Assembly: GCA_029552065.1 (NCBI GenBank)
Contig: JAKPEG010000232.1
Coordinates: 1 to 41,405 of the forward strand
Source: Actinomycetes bacterium
Lineage (GTDB): Bacteria; Actinomycetota; Actinomycetes; Actinomycetales; Dermatophilaceae
DNA: 41,405 nt
Direction of reading: 5' to 3'
A program made the position numbers and the translations under genes. The notes below the pieces were generated by a model. The model made no database searches, was not told the DNA's origin, and saw only the letters and a program-made list of their open reading frames with translations. Of this stretch, positions 1-10,010 are shown one piece after another; the stretch's first letter is position 1; every line of letters begins with the position of its first letter.

Positions 1-729
1 GGCCGCCTGCTCCTTGTCCTTGAGCACGTCGAAGGCGCCGTCGTTGAAGATCGGGCAGTTCTGGTAGATCTCGACGAACGCCGCGCCGCGGTGCCGAGCC
101 GCGGCGTGGAGCACCTCGGTCATGTGCTTGCGCTCGGAGTCCATCGTGCGGGCGACGAAGGTCGCCTCGGCGCCGAGGGCCACCGACACCGGGATGAACG
201 GGGTGTCCAGCGAGCCCAGCGGCGAGGACTTGGAGACCGTGCCGATCCGCGAGGTGGGGGAGTACTGACCCTTGGTGAGCCCGTAGATCTCGTTGTTGAA
301 CAACAGGATCTTGAGATTGACGTTTCGACGAAGGGCGTGCAGGAGATGGTTGCCGCCGATCGACAACGCGTCGCCGTCACCGGTGACCACCCAGACCGAC
401 AGGTCTTCCCGAGCGGTCGCGAGGCCCGTGGCGAAGGTCGGCGCACGCCCGTGGATCGAGTGCATGCCATAGGTGTCGAGGTAGTAGGGGAAGCGCGAGG
501 AGCAGCCGATGCCGGAGATGAAGACGATGTTCTCCCGCTTGAGCCCGAGCTCGGGCAGGAAGCCCTGGACCGCGGCAAGGATCGCGTAGTCGCCGCACCC
601 GGGACACCAGCGCACGTCCTGGTCGGAGGTGAAGTCCTTGCGGGTGAGCGGCGAGGCGTCCTCGGGGTGGCGCGGGACGAAGGCCGTCCCCGTCGAGGGG
701 AGCGACGGCATACCAAGGTCGATGCTCAC
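1..729 (-). CDS. korB: 2-oxoacid:ferredoxin oxidoreductase, beta subunit (partial, C-terminus beyond left edge)
   Basis: Thiamine-diphosphate subunit of a 2-oxoglutarate-type ferredoxin oxidoreductase, which converts 2-oxoglutarate and CoA to succinyl-CoA, CO2 and reduced ferredoxin in the cytoplasm. The first 243 residues are visible; the family is usually about 330-360. Seen: [10 protein letters not shown] at residues 41-50 and GIGCSS at 74-79 (Fe-S cysteines 42, 45, 76; later C225), the ThDP/Mg motif [12 protein letters not shown] at 117-128, and the KorB signature [19 protein letters not shown]. The start is a GTG whose last bases overlap the korA stop (GTGA), which argues for translational coupling. 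Pyruvate or another 2-oxoacid is possible as substrate, but the GQYSPTS stretch and the fused KorA partner favour the Kor type. Confidence 0.93.
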   Translation of the reverse strand, partial: MSIDLGMPSLPSTGTAFVPRHPEDASPLTRKDFTSDQDVRWCPGCGDYAILAAVQGFLPELGLKRENIVFISGIGCSSRFPYYLDTYGMHSIHGRAPTFATGLATAREDLSVWVVTGDGDALSIGGNHLLHALRRNVNLKILLFNNEIYGLTKGQYSPTSRIGTVSKSSPLGSLDTPFIPVSVALGAEATFVARTMDSERKHMTEVLHAAARHRGAAFVEIYQNCPIFNDGAFDVLKDKEQAA

Positions 730-2609
730 TGCGCGGCCTCCAGACCGTCGACGGTGCTGCGGACGAGTTCGGCGAGCTCGGCCGCCTTGAAGGGCAGGCC
801 GCGGACGGCCGTGTGCGAGTGGATGTCGACGAGGTATGCCGCGCGCAGCAGCATCGCGCACTGGCCAAGGTTCATCTCGGGCATGATCACCCGCTCGTAG
901 CGGCGCAGGACCTCGCCGGTGTTGCGGGGGAACGGGTTGAGGTGGCGCAGATGGGTCGTGGCCACGTGGTGTCCGGTGAGCCGCGCCTGACGGGCGGCCT
1001 GGCGGATCGAGCCGTAGGTCGAGCCCCAGCCGATGAGTAGCAGACGTGCGTCGCCGTCGGGGTCGTCGATCTCGAGGTCGGGGATGGTGTCGGCGATCCG
1101 GGCGATCTTCTCCGCGCGAAGCCGGGTCATCCTTTCGTGGTTGTCCGGCTCGTAGTTGATGTTGCCGGTGATGTCGGCCTTCTCGATGCCCCCGATCCGG
1201 TGCTCGAGCCCAGGGGTGCCGGGCACCGCCCACGGCCGGGCGAGGGTCTGCGGATCGCGCAGATAGGGCAGGAAGACCGGGTTGCCCGCCTCGTCGAGCC
1301 CGTTGGGCTCGGTGGCGAACTCGACCGGGAACTCGGGCAGGTCGCCGACCCGGGGGATCCGCCACGGCTCGGAGCCGTTGGCGAGATAGCCGTCGGACAG
1401 CAGGATGACCGGGGTGCGGTATGTCGTGGCGATGCGGCTGGCCTCGATGGCCGCGTCGAAGCAGTCGGTGGGCGATTGCGGGGCGACGACGGCCACCGGC
1501 GACTCGCCGTTGCGGCCGTAGAGGGCCTGGAGCAGGTCGGCCTGCTCGGTCTTGGTGGGCAGTCCGGTCGAGGGGCCGCCGCGTTGGACATCGACGACGA
1601 CGAGCGGCAGTTCGAGCGAGACGGCCAGGCCGATCGCCTCGGACTTGAGCGCGAGGCCCGGGCCGGAGGTCGTCGTCACGCCCAGGGCGCCGCCGAAGGA
1701 GGCCCCGATGGCGATGCCGACGCCAGCGATCTCGTCCTCGGCCTGCAGGGTCGTCACGTCGAAGCGCTTGAGCCCGGAGAGGGTGTGCAGGATGTCGGAG
1801 GCCGGGGTGATCGGGTAGGAGCCGAGGACCAGCCGCAGGCCCGCCCGCTGGGCTGCGGCGACGAGGCCGTAGGAGAGGGCGACGTTCCCGGTGATGTTTC
1901 GGTAGGTGCCCGGCGGCATCGACGCGGGGGAGACCTGGTAGGCGTGGGCGAAGTCCTCGGTCGTCTCGCCGTAGTTGAACCCGGCCCGCAGCGCGGCGAT
2001 GTTGGCCGCGAGCAGGTCGGGCTTCTTGCCGAACTTCGACTGGATGAACCGCTCGGTCGTCGCGGTCGGCCGGGTGTAGAGCCAGGACAGCAGGCCGAGG
2101 GCGAACATGTTCTTCGCCCGCTCCTTGTCCTTGCGGGTGAGGGGATGGTCGGCGAGCGCCTCGACGGTGATCGAGGTGAGCGGGAGCGCGTGCAGGTGGT
2201 AGGACTCGAGCGAGCCGTCCTCGAGCGGTGACACCGCGTAGCCGACCTTGTTGAGGTTGCGCTTGCTGAATTCGTCGGTGTCGACGATGACCGTCGCGCC
2301 CCGGGGCAGGTCGGCGAGGTTGGCCTTGAGCGCGGCCGGGTTCATCGCGACCAGGACGTCCGGCTGGTCGCCGGGGGTGAGCACGTCGTGGTCGGCGATG
2401 TGCAGCTGGAAGCTCGACACCCCGTGGATCGTGCCCTGCGGGGCGCGGATCTCCGCGGGGAAGTTAGGCAGGGTGGACAGGTCGTTGCCGTGGAAGGCCG
2501 CGTCGCTGGTGAACCGGTCACCGGTGAGTTGCATGCCGTCGCCGGAGTCGCCCGCGAAACGGATGACGACGCGCTCCAGTTGCTGGACGGGCTTGGTCGA
2601 TGTGCTCAT
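726..2609 (-). CDS. korA: 2-oxoacid:ferredoxin oxidoreductase, fused gamma-alpha subunit
   Basis: Partner of KorB. The 627-residue protein joins a gamma domain (about residues 1-190, opening with [16 protein letters not shown]) to an alpha/pyrimidine domain (about 210-590, with [12 protein letters not shown] and [15 protein letters not shown]), the arrangement found in actinobacterial KorA. The start [10 protein letters not shown] was chosen because the longer frame adds 53 residues lacking family character. It sits 116 nt upstream of the next gene's stop, so korAB is probably its own transcription unit. The enzyme offers an alternative to the 2-oxoglutarate dehydrogenase complex and makes reduced ferredoxin; no ferredoxin gene is adjacent. 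Confidence 0.94.
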   Translation of the reverse strand: MSTSTKPVQQLERVVIRFAGDSGDGMQLTGDRFTSDAAFHGNDLSTLPNFPAEIRAPQGTIHGVSSFQLHIADHDVLTPGDQPDVLVAMNPAALKANLADLPRGATVIVDTDEFSKRNLNKVGYAVSPLEDGSLESYHLHALPLTSITVEALADHPLTRKDKERAKNMFALGLLSWLYTRPTATTERFIQSKFGKKPDLLAANIAALRAGFNYGETTEDFAHAYQVSPASMPPGTYRNITGNVALSYGLVAAAQRAGLRLVLGSYPITPASDILHTLSGLKRFDVTTLQAEDEIAGVGIAIGASFGGALGVTTTSGPGLALKSEAIGLAVSLELPLVVVDVQRGGPSTGLPTKTEQADLLQALYGRNGESPVAVVAPQSPTDCFDAAIEASRIATTYRTPVILLSDGYLANGSEPWRIPRVGDLPEFPVEFATEPNGLDEAGNPVFLPYLRDPQTLARPWAVPGTPGLEHRIGGIEKADITGNINYEPDNHERMTRLRAEKIARIADTIPDLEIDDPDGDARLLLIGWGSTYGSIRQAARQARLTGHHVATTHLRHLNPFPRNTGEVLRRYERVIMPEMNLGQCAMLLRAAYLVDIHSHTAVRGLPFKAAELAELVRSTVDGLEAAQ

Positions 2610-2718
2610 CGGTCGGTCACCGCGCTCTTCGGGGTCCACGTTGCCGTGGGGCCACGGCGCCATTGCCCATGGTAGGACGTTGACCTCGAAACGACCCTCA
2701 ACCGTCCCGCATGGCGGT

Positions 2719-3894
2719 TCAGCCGACTGCGCCGGACGCACGCAGCGCGGCGACGCGGTCGGCGGCATACCCGAGTTCGGCGAGGATCGACTCGGAGTCG
2801 GTGCCCGCGGGCACCGGCGGGCGCGCGGCGACCGAGCCGGCCGAAAACCGGGGGGCGGGGACCGGCAGGTTCACTCCGCCGACCTGCCGGTATGCCGCCC
2901 GCTCGCGCAGCTGCGGATGCCCGGACGCCTCGTCGAGACCGAGCACGGGGGCGACGCAGGCGTCGGAGTGTTCGAGCAGGGCGCACCACTCGTCTCGGGT
3001 GCGGGTGCGGAACAGCTTCTCCCACAGCGGCTTTGCGGCCGGCCAGGAGTCGCGGTCGTTTTGCCGGGCCGGGTGACGCGGGTCGTCGGCGGGCAGGTCG
3101 GTGAGCTCCAGCAGACGCAGCAGCTCGGCGTAGAACTGCGGTTCCAGGGCGCCGACGGCGATGTGCCGGCCGTCGGCGCATTCGTAGGTGTCGTAGAACG
3201 GCGCGCCGGTGTCGAGCACGTTGTGTCCGGGAGGGCCGGGCCACATGCCGCCGGCGACGAGAGCGTGGGTGAAGGTCGACAGATAGGACGCGCCGTCGAC
3301 GATGGCCGCGTCGATCACCTGACCGTGCCCCGTGCGGCCGGCTTCGTGGACGGCGGCGAGCAGCCCCGCGACGAGCAGCAGCGCGCCGCCGGCGACGTCG
3401 CCGAGGTAGGGGCCCGGGATGACCGGGCGCGGCACGCGGCCGTCACCCTCGTCGCGGGCCACGGTCGAGAGCAGCCCGGAGGTCGCCGTGTAGGTGAGGT
3501 CGTGGCCGGCATAGAGCGCCTGCGGCCCGGTCTGCCCCCAGCCGGACATCCGCGCGTAGACCAGCCGCGGATTGCGTTCGAGACAGGCCTCGGGGGACAG
3601 CCCGAGCCGCTCCATCACGCCCGGGCGATAGGGCTCGACGAGCGCGTCGGCGGTCGCGACCAGGTCGAGGAGCACCTCGCGGGCCGCCGGTGCCTTGAGG
3701 TCCAGGCAGATCGAGCGACGCCCGCGGCGCAGCACCGGCAGGTCGAACGGTCCCGCGCCGCCGGGCCGGTCCACCCCGATGACCTCAGCGCCCAGGTCGG
3801 CCAGCACCATCCCGGCGAACGGACCGGGCCCGATCCCGGCGAACTCGACGATCCTCAGCCCGGCCAGCGGGCCGGCATACGGCGTGCTGCTCAC
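2719..3894 (-). CDS. CoA-transferase family III protein, alpha-methylacyl-CoA racemase-like
   Basis: A 391-residue CaiB/BaiF-type protein. FAGIGPGPFAGMVLADLGAE near the N-terminus (18-37) is characteristic of alpha-methylacyl-CoA racemases (AMACR/MCR), which epimerise 2-methyl-branched acyl-CoAs. The racemase catalytic His and Asp can be placed: H131 in GHDLTYTATSG and D166 in YLGDVAGG. The start is a GTG preceded at 6 nt by a TACGGT -10 box, consistent with a leaderless transcript. It lies downstream of a hydrolase and a wax ester synthase on the same strand. A role with branched acyl-CoAs fits the TmsAB genes elsewhere in the window, but TmsAB makes mid-chain, not 2-methyl, branches, so the link is only suggestive. 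A plain CoA-transferase is the alternative. Confidence 0.88.
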   Translation of the reverse strand: MSSTPYAGPLAGLRIVEFAGIGPGPFAGMVLADLGAEVIGVDRPGGAGPFDLPVLRRGRRSICLDLKAPAAREVLLDLVATADALVEPYRPGVMERLGLSPEACLERNPRLVYARMSGWGQTGPQALYAGHDLTYTATSGLLSTVARDEGDGRVPRPVIPGPYLGDVAGGALLLVAGLLAAVHEAGRTGHGQVIDAAIVDGASYLSTFTHALVAGGMWPGPPGHNVLDTGAPFYDTYECADGRHIAVGALEPQFYAELLRLLELTDLPADDPRHPARQNDRDSWPAAKPLWEKLFRTRTRDEWCALLEHSDACVAPVLGLDEASGHPQLRERAAYRQVGGVNLPVPAPRFSAGSVAARPPVPAGTDSESILAELGYAADRVAALRASGAVG

Positions 3895-3900
3895 GACCCC

Positions 3901-3906
3901 ACCGTA
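3901..3906 (-). promoter_or_regulatory. -10 box of a probable leaderless promoter
   Basis: TACGGT (TANNNT type) read on the minus strand lies exactly 6 nt before the GTG start at 3894, so transcription would begin at or next to the start codon. No Shine-Dalgarno sequence lies between. The box overlaps a copy of the GGCATAC word. Spacing matches the boxes before 20035 and 31265. Confidence 0.45.
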
Positions 3907-3980
3907 TGCCGTGCCAGGCCACCGGGTGCGGGCACGCCGCCCCTTCGGTGCGCGGCGGCGACCCGCCTATCCTCGGCCGG

Positions 3981-4955
3981 CTATGCCGAGAGGTGTTCGG
4001 CGATGGCGGTGCCGACGACTTCGGGCTCGTCCAGCCACGGCGCGTGGCCGGCATGGGGGAGTCGCAAGAGCCGGTGGTTGCGGATGGCGACGATCGACGT
4101 GGCGGCGAGCATCGGGTTCTGGAAGGCGTCCTTGTCTCCCCAGACGATGAGCGTCGGGTGGGTGATCCGGGACAGTTCGTCGAGGCCGATGTGGTTGACC
4201 GGACGCACGGACCGGCCGCGCACCAGGGCGTTGCAGTAGCTGTTGACGCTCGGCGCGTAGGACGGTCGGTTCGAGATGAGCCGGCCCGCGGCCATGACGT
4301 CCGGGGGCAGGTGCGCGCCGGCGCCCACGCCGATCGCCTGGTCGTTGAACCGCGTGAAGCTCGACTCGGTCACCTCACGGGCCAGGGCCGCCCGGCCGAG
4401 CACCGGCAGGGCGATGAGCAGCATCGGCAGGATGGGATGGGACTTGGGGAAGGCGCCCGCCGGTGCGCCCATGAGCACCATCCGGCGGACCCGGCGCGGC
4501 ATGTCGATCGCGGCATAAAGGCTGAACTGGCTGCCCACCGAGTGGGCGATGAGGTCGACGACGGGGATGGCCAGCTCGTCGAGCAGGCCGCGCAGGGTCG
4601 ACACGGCCATGTCCCGCAGGCAGAGGGGGTTGGGCAGCACGCATTCGCCGGACAGCCCGTGACCTGGCCAGTCCATCACCATGACCCGGCGGCCCGCGAG
4701 GTAGGGGAACATCTCCACCGCAAGGACCGAGAACGAACCCACCCCGTGCATGACGAGCACCGGGGGCAGCGGGCTGTCGGTCGGACCGAAGTGCATGACC
4801 CGCACCTGCCGTTCCCCGACGTAGGTGTCGACCAGGTGCAGCTCCTCCTCGGGTTCGATGCCGAAGTGCCGGTATGCCGCGAGCTCGTGCGCGCGGATCC
4901 GGGCATCCAGGGTGTCGGGAACGTCGAGGGCGTCGGGGATGCTGGCCACCGTCAC
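3981..4955 (-). CDS. alpha/beta-fold hydrolase
   Basis: A 324-residue alpha/beta hydrolase. Seen: oxyanion-type MHGVGSF at 69-75, DWPGHGLSGE at 95-104, nucleophile elbow AHSVGS with Ser139 (Ala replaces the first Gly of GxSxG), acid D274 or D276 in VWGDKDAF, and His304 in PHAGHAPW. The GTG start overlaps the upstream stop (GTGA); an earlier ATG at 5000 would add 15 residues inside the wax ester synthase and is not favoured. No signal peptide is seen. Translational coupling to the WS/DGAT gene suggests an esterase or lipase acting on acylglycerols, wax esters or acyl-CoA, but the substrate cannot be read from the sequence. Confidence 0.87.
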   Translation of the reverse strand: MTVASIPDALDVPDTLDARIRAHELAAYRHFGIEPEEELHLVDTYVGERQVRVMHFGPTDSPLPPVLVMHGVGSFSVLAVEMFPYLAGRRVMVMDWPGHGLSGECVLPNPLCLRDMAVSTLRGLLDELAIPVVDLIAHSVGSQFSLYAAIDMPRRVRRMVLMGAPAGAFPKSHPILPMLLIALPVLGRAALAREVTESSFTRFNDQAIGVGAGAHLPPDVMAAGRLISNRPSYAPSVNSYCNALVRGRSVRPVNHIGLDELSRITHPTLIVWGDKDAFQNPMLAATSIVAIRNHRLLRLPHAGHAPWLDEPEVVGTAIAEHLSA

Positions 4956-6355
4956 GCCTTCGCCAACGCCAGCACCTCGGCGAAGCCCTCCCGCACGCAC
5001 TCGAGCAGGACGTCGGTGTCGGGGAAGACGTCGGGGTCGAGGTTGAGGGCGATGCAGGCCCGGCCCTCGTAGGTCATCATCCCGGCCATCATCGCCACCG
5101 CGGGACGCGGGCCGATGGGGCTCGCGTGGGTGACCTTCGCGCCGGCGATGTAGGCCGTGTGCCCGACACCGGGGATGTTCGTGAGCTGGACGTCGACCGC
5201 GCTCGTCGAGCTGCCGACGATCTCGGTGATCGCGGCCAGGGGCAGGCGGTCGAGGAACGGGGCGACGTGCTCGACGAAGGCGAGGGCCGGCTCGGCGCGG
5301 CAGGCCTTGACCCGCTCCCGGACGAGTTGCACACGGCGGGCCGGGTCGGTCTCGGACAGCGGCCCGCGCATCGTGGCCCCCGTGAAGTGGTTACCGCCGA
5401 GCGGGTCGGTGGCCGTGCGCAGGCTGATCGGGATCGCCACGGGGATCTCCTCGACGTGCACCCCGTGGAGTTCGTGGAATCGGCGCAGCCCGCCGATCAT
5501 CCCGGCGAGGTAGACGTCGTTGACCGAACCCCCGGCCACCTTGCCGGCGGCGCGCAGCTGGGCCTGCGCGAAGTCGACGAACGCGACCCGGCAGCCGATC
5601 CCGCCCTTGCCGGCCAGCAGCGGCGAGCGCGGCAGGTCGGAGCTCAGCTTGTGCTGCAGCGACCGGATGTAGTCGAGGGTCGCCCTCGTCGAGCGGATGG
5701 GGCTGCGGGCCGAGCGCTGCATCGTCGCGTTGGCGTCGCGGGCCGAACGCACCGCCGTCTTGGGCGCGCCGACTGCCTGCTCGGTCAGCCGGGTGGACAG
5801 CAGCGACGCGCGGGTGAAGGTCGGCCGTTCGGGATAGCGGGGTACCTGTCGGGTGCCGGGCGCGGCGGTCGAGCTGTGCAACAGGTCCATCACCTGCACG
5901 AGCGCCATGCCGTCACCCAGCACATGGTGGGTGCGGAACAGGTATGCCGCCCGCCCGCCTTCCAGCCCGGTGAGCAGGACGACCTCCCATGGGGGGCGCT
6001 CCCGGTCGAGCGGGCGATGGAGGATCGCCGCGACGGTCTCGCACAGCTGCGCCTCGGTGCCGGGGGTAGGCACCTGGACCCGGTAGACGTGGTGCTCGAT
6101 GTCGAAGTGTGGGTCGAGGGACCAGGCCGGGGTGACGAGGGGGACCAACGGGTCGACGATACGTTCGCGCAGTCGCGGGACGAGGCGGGTGCCCCGTTCG
6201 TGGGCGGCGACGAAGCGGTCCCAGTCGGGCTCGGTCTCCAGGCGCTCGAGCATCGACCCGGTGGCCCGGGTGCGCGGATCGTTGTCGGCCCGCCACATCA
6301 CCGACTCCCAGTGGCTGAGGTAAGGGCCGCCGCCCCACTCGAAACCCTCGTCCAT
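4952..6355 (-). CDS. wax ester synthase / diacylglycerol O-acyltransferase, copy 1
   Basis: Bifunctional WS/DGAT-family enzyme that esterifies diacylglycerol or fatty alcohols with acyl-CoA to make storage lipid. The 467 residues carry the catalytic HHxxxDG motif as HHVLGDG at 143-149, the family N-terminus (SHWESVMWRADNDP), PLDRERPPWE at 115-124 and a C-terminal DUF1298-type region with SVNDVYLAG and VQLTNIPGVG. The start at 6355 has a GAGGAG Shine-Dalgarno 7 nt upstream; the open frame continues to 7972 but that extension has no family character. Paralogue of the gene at 33994-35475. It diverges from the HAD-PlsC/PlsB pair, and together the three could supply the acylation steps from glycerol-3-phosphate to triacylglycerol. 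Confidence 0.93.
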   Translation of the reverse strand: MDEGFEWGGGPYLSHWESVMWRADNDPRTRATGSMLERLETEPDWDRFVAAHERGTRLVPRLRERIVDPLVPLVTPAWSLDPHFDIEHHVYRVQVPTPGTEAQLCETVAAILHRPLDRERPPWEVVLLTGLEGGRAAYLFRTHHVLGDGMALVQVMDLLHSSTAAPGTRQVPRYPERPTFTRASLLSTRLTEQAVGAPKTAVRSARDANATMQRSARSPIRSTRATLDYIRSLQHKLSSDLPRSPLLAGKGGIGCRVAFVDFAQAQLRAAGKVAGGSVNDVYLAGMIGGLRRFHELHGVHVEEIPVAIPISLRTATDPLGGNHFTGATMRGPLSETDPARRVQLVRERVKACRAEPALAFVEHVAPFLDRLPLAAITEIVGSSTSAVDVQLTNIPGVGHTAYIAGAKVTHASPIGPRPAVAMMAGMMTYEGRACIALNLDPDVFPDTDVLLECVREGFAEVLALAKA

Positions 6356-6523
6356 GAGCGCACTCCTCGTCGGTCGATGCGGTGTCGTCGCGCGTGCTGT
6401 GCCGACCATGATTTCCGATTGTCCGACCGGTGCGCCAACGGGGGTGACAGGTCGCACAGCGTGCCGGCGTGAGGCGCCGGCGTGGGCGGGTACTTGACGG
6501 GAGCGGGCCGAACGGCTGGGGTG
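6356..6523. promoter_or_regulatory. divergent intergenic region with small hairpin
   Basis: This 168-bp gap separates the WS/DGAT gene (minus) from the HAD-PlsC gene (plus) and must hold both promoters. A 7-bp hairpin, GCCGGCG / CGCCGGC with a TGAGG loop, lies at 6463-6481. No convincing -35/-10 pair was found. Confidence 0.3.
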
Positions 6524-7993
6524 GTGAGCGTGGACACCGAGGCGATGCTCGACCGGATCCGTACCGGCCCGAAGGGCGCCCGCATCGCGGCGTTCTTCGA
6601 CTTCGACGGAACCCTCATCGACGGCTACTCCGCGACGGCCCTTTACGAGAAGCGGCTCCGGGCGCGGCAGGTCGGCGCGGGCGAGATCGTTCGGGCGCTC
6701 CAGGCGGCCCGAGGCGGCCCAATGTCGGAGACCGAGTTCGAGTCCTTCATCGCCCAGGGCATCTCCGGCTGGGCCGGCCGGTCGCAGTCCTGGCTCGACG
6801 CTTTCGGCAAGGACCTCTACCGGCACTGGATCGCCAAGAAGCTCTTCCACGAGGCCTGGCGGATCGTCAAGGCCCACCAGCGAGCAGGGCACACGGTCGT
6901 CATCGCGAGCTCGGCGACCCGGGTGCAGATCGCCGGGGTCGCCCGGGAGTTGGGGATCACCGACGTCCTGTGCACCGAGCTCGAGATGGTCGACGGCGTG
7001 GCCACCGGACGCCTGGCCGGGCGCACCCTGTGGGGTGAGGGCAAGGAGGCGGCGATCCGGGACTTCGCCCGACGGCACCGGCTGCGCCTGGCCAACGCCT
7101 ACGGCTACGCCAACGGGGACGAGGACGTCCCGTTCCTGCAGAGCGTCGGCCATCCGTGTGCGGTCAACCCCCAGCCCGGGCTCGCGCAGACGGCGGCCGC
7201 CAACGGCTGGCCGGTGCTGGAATTCCAATCGGGCAACGGGCGCCTGGACCCGGTGCCGGCGCTGCGTACCGGCGGCATCTGGGCCTCCCTCATCGGCGGC
7301 GGAGCGGCCGGGATCGCGATGAGCCTGCTCACCGGCGACCGGCGGCGCGGCATCAACCTCATGATCAACGCCTTCGCCCAGTTCGGCGGGGCCTTCGGCG
7401 ACATCAAGGTCGAGGTCGTCCGCGGTCAGGGATACCTGTGGTCCGACCGGCCCGCGGTATTCCTGGTCAATCACCAGAGCGCGCTCATCGACCTGCTCGT
7501 CGGGGCGACCATCCTGCGCGAGGACGTCACCGCCCTGGCGAAGAAGGAAATCAAACAGATGCCGGTCGTCGGACAGATGATGGACTACGCCCAGTTCGCC
7601 TTCGTCGACCGCGCCGACAGCGGCCAGGCCCGCGAGGCGCTCAAGGGCGCGCTCGACCTCATCGAGCAAGGCGTCTCCGTCGTCGTCGCGCCGGAGGGCA
7701 CCCGCTCCTACACGCCGGGCGTCGGCCACTTCAAGAAGGGGGCCTTCCACCTGGCCCGCGAGGCCCAGGTGCCGATCATCCCCATCGTCGTGCGCAACTC
7801 CGGCCAGATCATGTGGCGGGACAACCGCACGGCCCGTACCGGCACCATCGAAGTGCTCGTCCACGAGCCGATCCGGACCGAGGGTTGGCAGCGGGCCGAC
7901 GTCGACGCGGCGACGAGGCGGGTCCGCCAGCTCTACCTCGACACCCTCGAGGACTGGCCCGGGCCCGAGCACCCGGCCCCGGGCGTCCCATGA
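6524..7993 (+). CDS. HAD-IB family phosphatase fused to 1-acylglycerol-3-phosphate acyltransferase (PlsC), copy 1
   Basis: A two-domain protein of about 489 residues. The N-terminal HAD-IB domain has FFDFDGTLIDGYSA with nucleophile D26 and D28, a central ASSATR motif and GYANGDEDVPFL as the acidic motif. The C-terminal PlsC domain has NHQSALID (H317, D323) and EGTRS near 391-395. Together they would acylate lysophosphatidate and may dephosphorylate phosphatidate towards diacylglycerol; the phosphatase substrate is inferred from neighbours. In-frame GTG codons at 6482, 6521, 6524 and 6530 are all possible; one close to the homologous N-terminus was chosen and no strong ribosome site decides. 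It overlaps plsB by ATGA. Paralogue of 35472-36890. Confidence 0.9.
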   Translation: MSVDTEAMLDRIRTGPKGARIAAFFDFDGTLIDGYSATALYEKRLRARQVGAGEIVRALQAARGGPMSETEFESFIAQGISGWAGRSQSWLDAFGKDLYRHWIAKKLFHEAWRIVKAHQRAGHTVVIASSATRVQIAGVARELGITDVLCTELEMVDGVATGRLAGRTLWGEGKEAAIRDFARRHRLRLANAYGYANGDEDVPFLQSVGHPCAVNPQPGLAQTAAANGWPVLEFQSGNGRLDPVPALRTGGIWASLIGGGAAGIAMSLLTGDRRRGINLMINAFAQFGGAFGDIKVEVVRGQGYLWSDRPAVFLVNHQSALIDLLVGATILREDVTALAKKEIKQMPVVGQMMDYAQFAFVDRADSGQAREALKGALDLIEQGVSVVVAPEGTRSYTPGVGHFKKGAFHLAREAQVPIIPIVVRNSGQIMWRDNRTARTGTIEVLVHEPIRTEGWQRADVDAATRRVRQLYLDTLEDWPGPEHPAPGVP

Positions 7994-9951
7994 GTGCGTC
8001 GGGCGACGACGCGCGCGACGGGTCGAGGGGCGGCATACTCGCCCGCATGGCGAATCCGAGCGGGGGTGCGGCCGGCGATCTGCGTCGGCGGGTCAACTAC
8101 CTGTTCCGTGACCCGCAACTCAAGGAGGACATACCGTTCGTCGCCGCGCTCGGTCGGGACCGGCACTTCCAGGAAGGGTTGCGCACCCTCGCCGCGCGTC
8201 TGGGCGAGAACTACGCCGACGTCGAGAAGCAGGCGCTGCGCTACCTGCGCGAGATGTCGGCCGTCCACAACCAAGCCGTGACCCAGTGGTGGGACAAGGC
8301 TGGGACCTGGATGCTGCGGGGATTCGACCTGGTCATCGACGAGGACTCGCTCGCACGGCTGCGTCCCCTCGACCGGGACCACACGCTTGTCTTCCTCATC
8401 TCGCACCGCTCCTACCTCGACGAATGGGTCTCGCCCAAGGTCATCGCCCGGGGTGGGATCAACCCGACGTTCTCGTTCGCCGGGGCCAATCTCGGCTTCT
8501 TCCCGCTCGGCCCGATGGCGCGACGAACCGGCGTCATGCACGTGCGTCGGGCCACCCAGGGCCAGGCGGTCTACAAGCACGCGCTGCGGTCCTACATCGG
8601 CCAGCTCATCCTCAACGGGGACAACCTGCTCTGGGCGATCGAGGGTGGGCGGACGCGCACCGGCAAGCTGCGTCCCCCGCGCCTCGGGCTGTTGCGCTAC
8701 GTCGTCGACGCCGCCGAGGAGGTGAAGTCGCACGAGATCTACCTCGTGCCGATGTCCTACCTCTACGACCAGTTGCCCCGCGACGAGGTCCAGACGATGA
8801 CCTCGGAGGCCCGGGGCCGGGGCAAGACCCCGGAGAACGCCCGGTGGTTCCTCAACTACCTGCGGGGCCTCAACACCCAGGTCGGTCGGATCTACGTCAA
8901 CTTCGGCAAGCCGCTGCCGCTCAAGGCCCGCCTCGCCGAGCTGCGGGCCGACGCCTCCCACACCGTCGTCGAGCGGATCGCCGTCGACGCCTCGCACCGG
9001 CTCAACGAGGCCACCCCGGTCACCCCGACGTCGGCGGTGTGCATCGTCATGCTCGGCCAGCGCCGGGCGATGACCCTCGACGAGGTCCTGCAGACGGTCG
9101 AGCCGCTGGCCGAGTACCTGCGGGCGCGAGGGTGGCCCACCGCGGGCGGGGCCAACCTCACCGACCGCTCGACCGTGCGCCGGGCGCTCAAGGACCTCAC
9201 CGACTCCGGCGTGCTGCTCTCGCACACCGGTGACACGACGGTCTGGCGGATCGCGCCCGACCAGCACCTCACTGCGGCCAACTACCGCAACAGCGCGATC
9301 CACGTCCTGCTCAACCGGGCGATCGGCGAGCTCGAGTTCGTCCGCGCGAGCCAGTCGCCCGACGCGGCATACGGGATCTGGGAGGACGCGCTGCGGCTAC
9401 GCGACCTGCTGAAGTTCGAGTTCTTCTTCCCCGGGCGGACGCAGTTCGGTGAGGAACTCTACGAGGAGCTGCGCATCCTCGACCCTGAGCGCGCGCCGGC
9501 CGATCGCCCCGCAGGCGAGCGCGAGACGATGACCGCGCAGGACGCCGCCCACTTCCTCCAGCGGTGCTCACCGCTGCTGTCGCACCTGGTCCTGCGTCCG
9601 TTCCTCGACGCGTATGCCGTGGTCGCCCACGAGCTGCTCGACCAGCCGACCAACCGCGCCCTCGACGAGGAGCGCTTCCTTCGCCAGTGCATGATCGTCG
9701 GCCAGCAGTGGGCCCTGCAGCACCGCATCGGCGGCATGGAGTCGGCCTCCCAGGAGATGTTCCGCAATGCCCTGCAGCTGGCCGAGCACCGAGGTCTGGT
9801 CCGGTCCGCCGCGCAGGTGTCCGACGACCCCGAGCTGAAGGCCCGGCGGGTGGCGTTCGCCGACGAGATCAACGACTACCGCACGCGGGTGGCGACGATC
9901 GCCGCCCGGGTGGGCACGCCGGGCTTCGTCCTCGTCGAGCCGAACGGCTAG
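7990..9951 (+). CDS. glycerol-3-phosphate acyltransferase (PlsB-like), copy 1
   Basis: First acylation step of glycerolipid synthesis: sn-glycerol-3-phosphate to lysophosphatidate. 653 residues with the acyltransferase HxxxxD motif in ISHRSYLDEW (H139, D144), FSFAGANLGF at 161-170, and EGGRTRTGKL at 218-227, the PlsB order. The ATG overlaps the HAD-PlsC stop (ATGA), which supports this start; an internal ATG at 8047 is the alternative. The C-terminal half contains the conserved LRDLLKFEFFFPGR stretch also present in copy 2. It is expected to be membrane-associated although no clear transmembrane helix is seen. Transcription probably stops at the hairpin at 10274. Confidence 0.9.
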   Translation: MSASGDDARDGSRGGILARMANPSGGAAGDLRRRVNYLFRDPQLKEDIPFVAALGRDRHFQEGLRTLAARLGENYADVEKQALRYLREMSAVHNQAVTQWWDKAGTWMLRGFDLVIDEDSLARLRPLDRDHTLVFLISHRSYLDEWVSPKVIARGGINPTFSFAGANLGFFPLGPMARRTGVMHVRRATQGQAVYKHALRSYIGQLILNGDNLLWAIEGGRTRTGKLRPPRLGLLRYVVDAAEEVKSHEIYLVPMSYLYDQLPRDEVQTMTSEARGRGKTPENARWFLNYLRGLNTQVGRIYVNFGKPLPLKARLAELRADASHTVVERIAVDASHRLNEATPVTPTSAVCIVMLGQRRAMTLDEVLQTVEPLAEYLRARGWPTAGGANLTDRSTVRRALKDLTDSGVLLSHTGDTTVWRIAPDQHLTAANYRNSAIHVLLNRAIGELEFVRASQSPDAAYGIWEDALRLRDLLKFEFFFPGRTQFGEELYEELRILDPERAPADRPAGERETMTAQDAAHFLQRCSPLLSHLVLRPFLDAYAVVAHELLDQPTNRALDEERFLRQCMIVGQQWALQHRIGGMESASQEMFRNALQLAEHRGLVRSAAQVSDDPELKARRVAFADEINDYRTRVATIAARVGTPGFVLVEPNG

Positions 9952-9969
9952 GTTCCGCCTGCGGGTGTG

Positions 9970-10010
9970 CTGCGGGGTGCGCTGGTGGTGCGCTGCGGGG
10001 TGCGCTGGTG
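9970..10010. repeat. 18-bp direct repeat, two copies
   Basis: CTGCGGGGTGCGCTGGTG occurs at 9970-9987 and again, identical, at 9993-10010. The second copy runs into the start of the 84-bp tandem array, so the two arrays may share an origin. Confidence 0.7.

Noticed and set aside
4952-7972. WS/DGAT as a 1006-residue protein starting at 7972
   Set aside because: The added N-terminal half is antisense to HAD-PlsC; a start at 6355 has a good ribosome site and the family N-terminus.
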